Shown: piece by piece, positions 5,677 through 5,707 of the stretch
Position numbering within the stretch: position 1 is the stretch's first letter
How the letters are laid out: every line of letters starts with the position of its first letter
Assembly (NCBI GenBank): GCA_023249795.1
Contig: JAHFBU010000125.1
Span: forward strand, 1 to 5,707
Origin: Syntrophaceae bacterium
Lineage (GTDB): Bacteria > Desulfobacterota > Syntrophia > Syntrophales > UBA5619
Direction of reading: 5' to 3'
Length of the DNA stretch: 5,707 nt
Translations under genes and position numbers: made by a program
Notes under the pieces: generated by a model
What the model was told of the DNA's origin: nothing
Seen by the model: only the letters and a program-made list of their open reading frames with translations
Database searches by the model: none

Positions 5677-5707
5677 TTCTTCCGCCCCATCAGCATGGGA
5701 ATGGATC
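5673..5707 (-). CDS. 3' end of an upstream minus-strand gene (partial)
   Basis: The minus-strand frame entering from the right edge reads SIPMLMGRKK and stops at TGA (5675-5673), sharing ATGA with the DUF2156 start. A basic tail and a 4-nt overlap are typical of an operon junction. Only about ten codons are visible, so neither the family nor the reality of the gene can be confirmed from this window. Confidence 0.4.
   Translation of the reverse strand, partial: SIPMLMGRKK

Noticed and set aside
1..5707. CRISPR array, tRNA/rRNA genes, transposase, phage or defence genes
   Set aside because: No regularly spaced repeats, no tRNA-like cloverleaf or rRNA sequence, and every large frame is explained by a housekeeping or known-family protein.

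Overview
The window reads as ordinary chromosomal housekeeping DNA from a GC-rich bacterium (mid-50s % GC by eye). Gene content, protein style and an intergenic repeat that resembles one I recall from deltaproteobacterial (Desulfobacterota) genomes suggest a relative of Syntrophus or Smithella. That placement is a judgement from memory and is not proven by any marker here.

Layout from left to right. Positions 1-102 hold no assignable gene, only a possible 3' tail of an upstream reading frame. A forward two-gene unit follows: purN (103-792, glycinamide ribonucleotide formyltransferase, purine synthesis) and, about 24 bp later, an FAD-dependent oxidoreductase of the phytoene-dehydrogenase-like class (817-2295) with a degenerate nucleotide-binding motif. 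Next is rpmB (2385-2582, zinc-ribbon type ribosomal protein L28), with its own leader and a strong GC-rich hairpin behind it (2606-2646). A near-consensus sigma70-type promoter (2736-2763) then drives recJ (2845-4587, single-strand DNA exonuclease), whose leader contains a perfect 7-bp dyad.

The gap between recJ and the next gene (4588-4761) is almost filled by a non-coding element of about 164 bp. It has imperfect terminal inverted repeats and an internal hairpin. Its left 20 bp recurs exactly in the rpmB leader at 2346-2365. Converging on recJ from the minus strand is a DUF2156 protein (4762-5676; the fold of the MprF/phosphatidylglycerol lysyltransferase C-terminal domain). Its ATG overlaps by 4 nt the stop of what looks like another minus-strand gene running off the right edge.

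The genes do not form one pathway: purine synthesis, a redox enzyme of unknown substrate, translation, DNA repair and a GNAT-like transferase sit side by side. I see no defence system, CRISPR array, toxin-antitoxin pair, phage gene or transposase. The less ordinary features are the repeat element and its solo end, a 12-bp perfect inverted repeat inside purN, the degenerate Rossmann motif of the oxidoreductase, and the dyad in the recJ leader.
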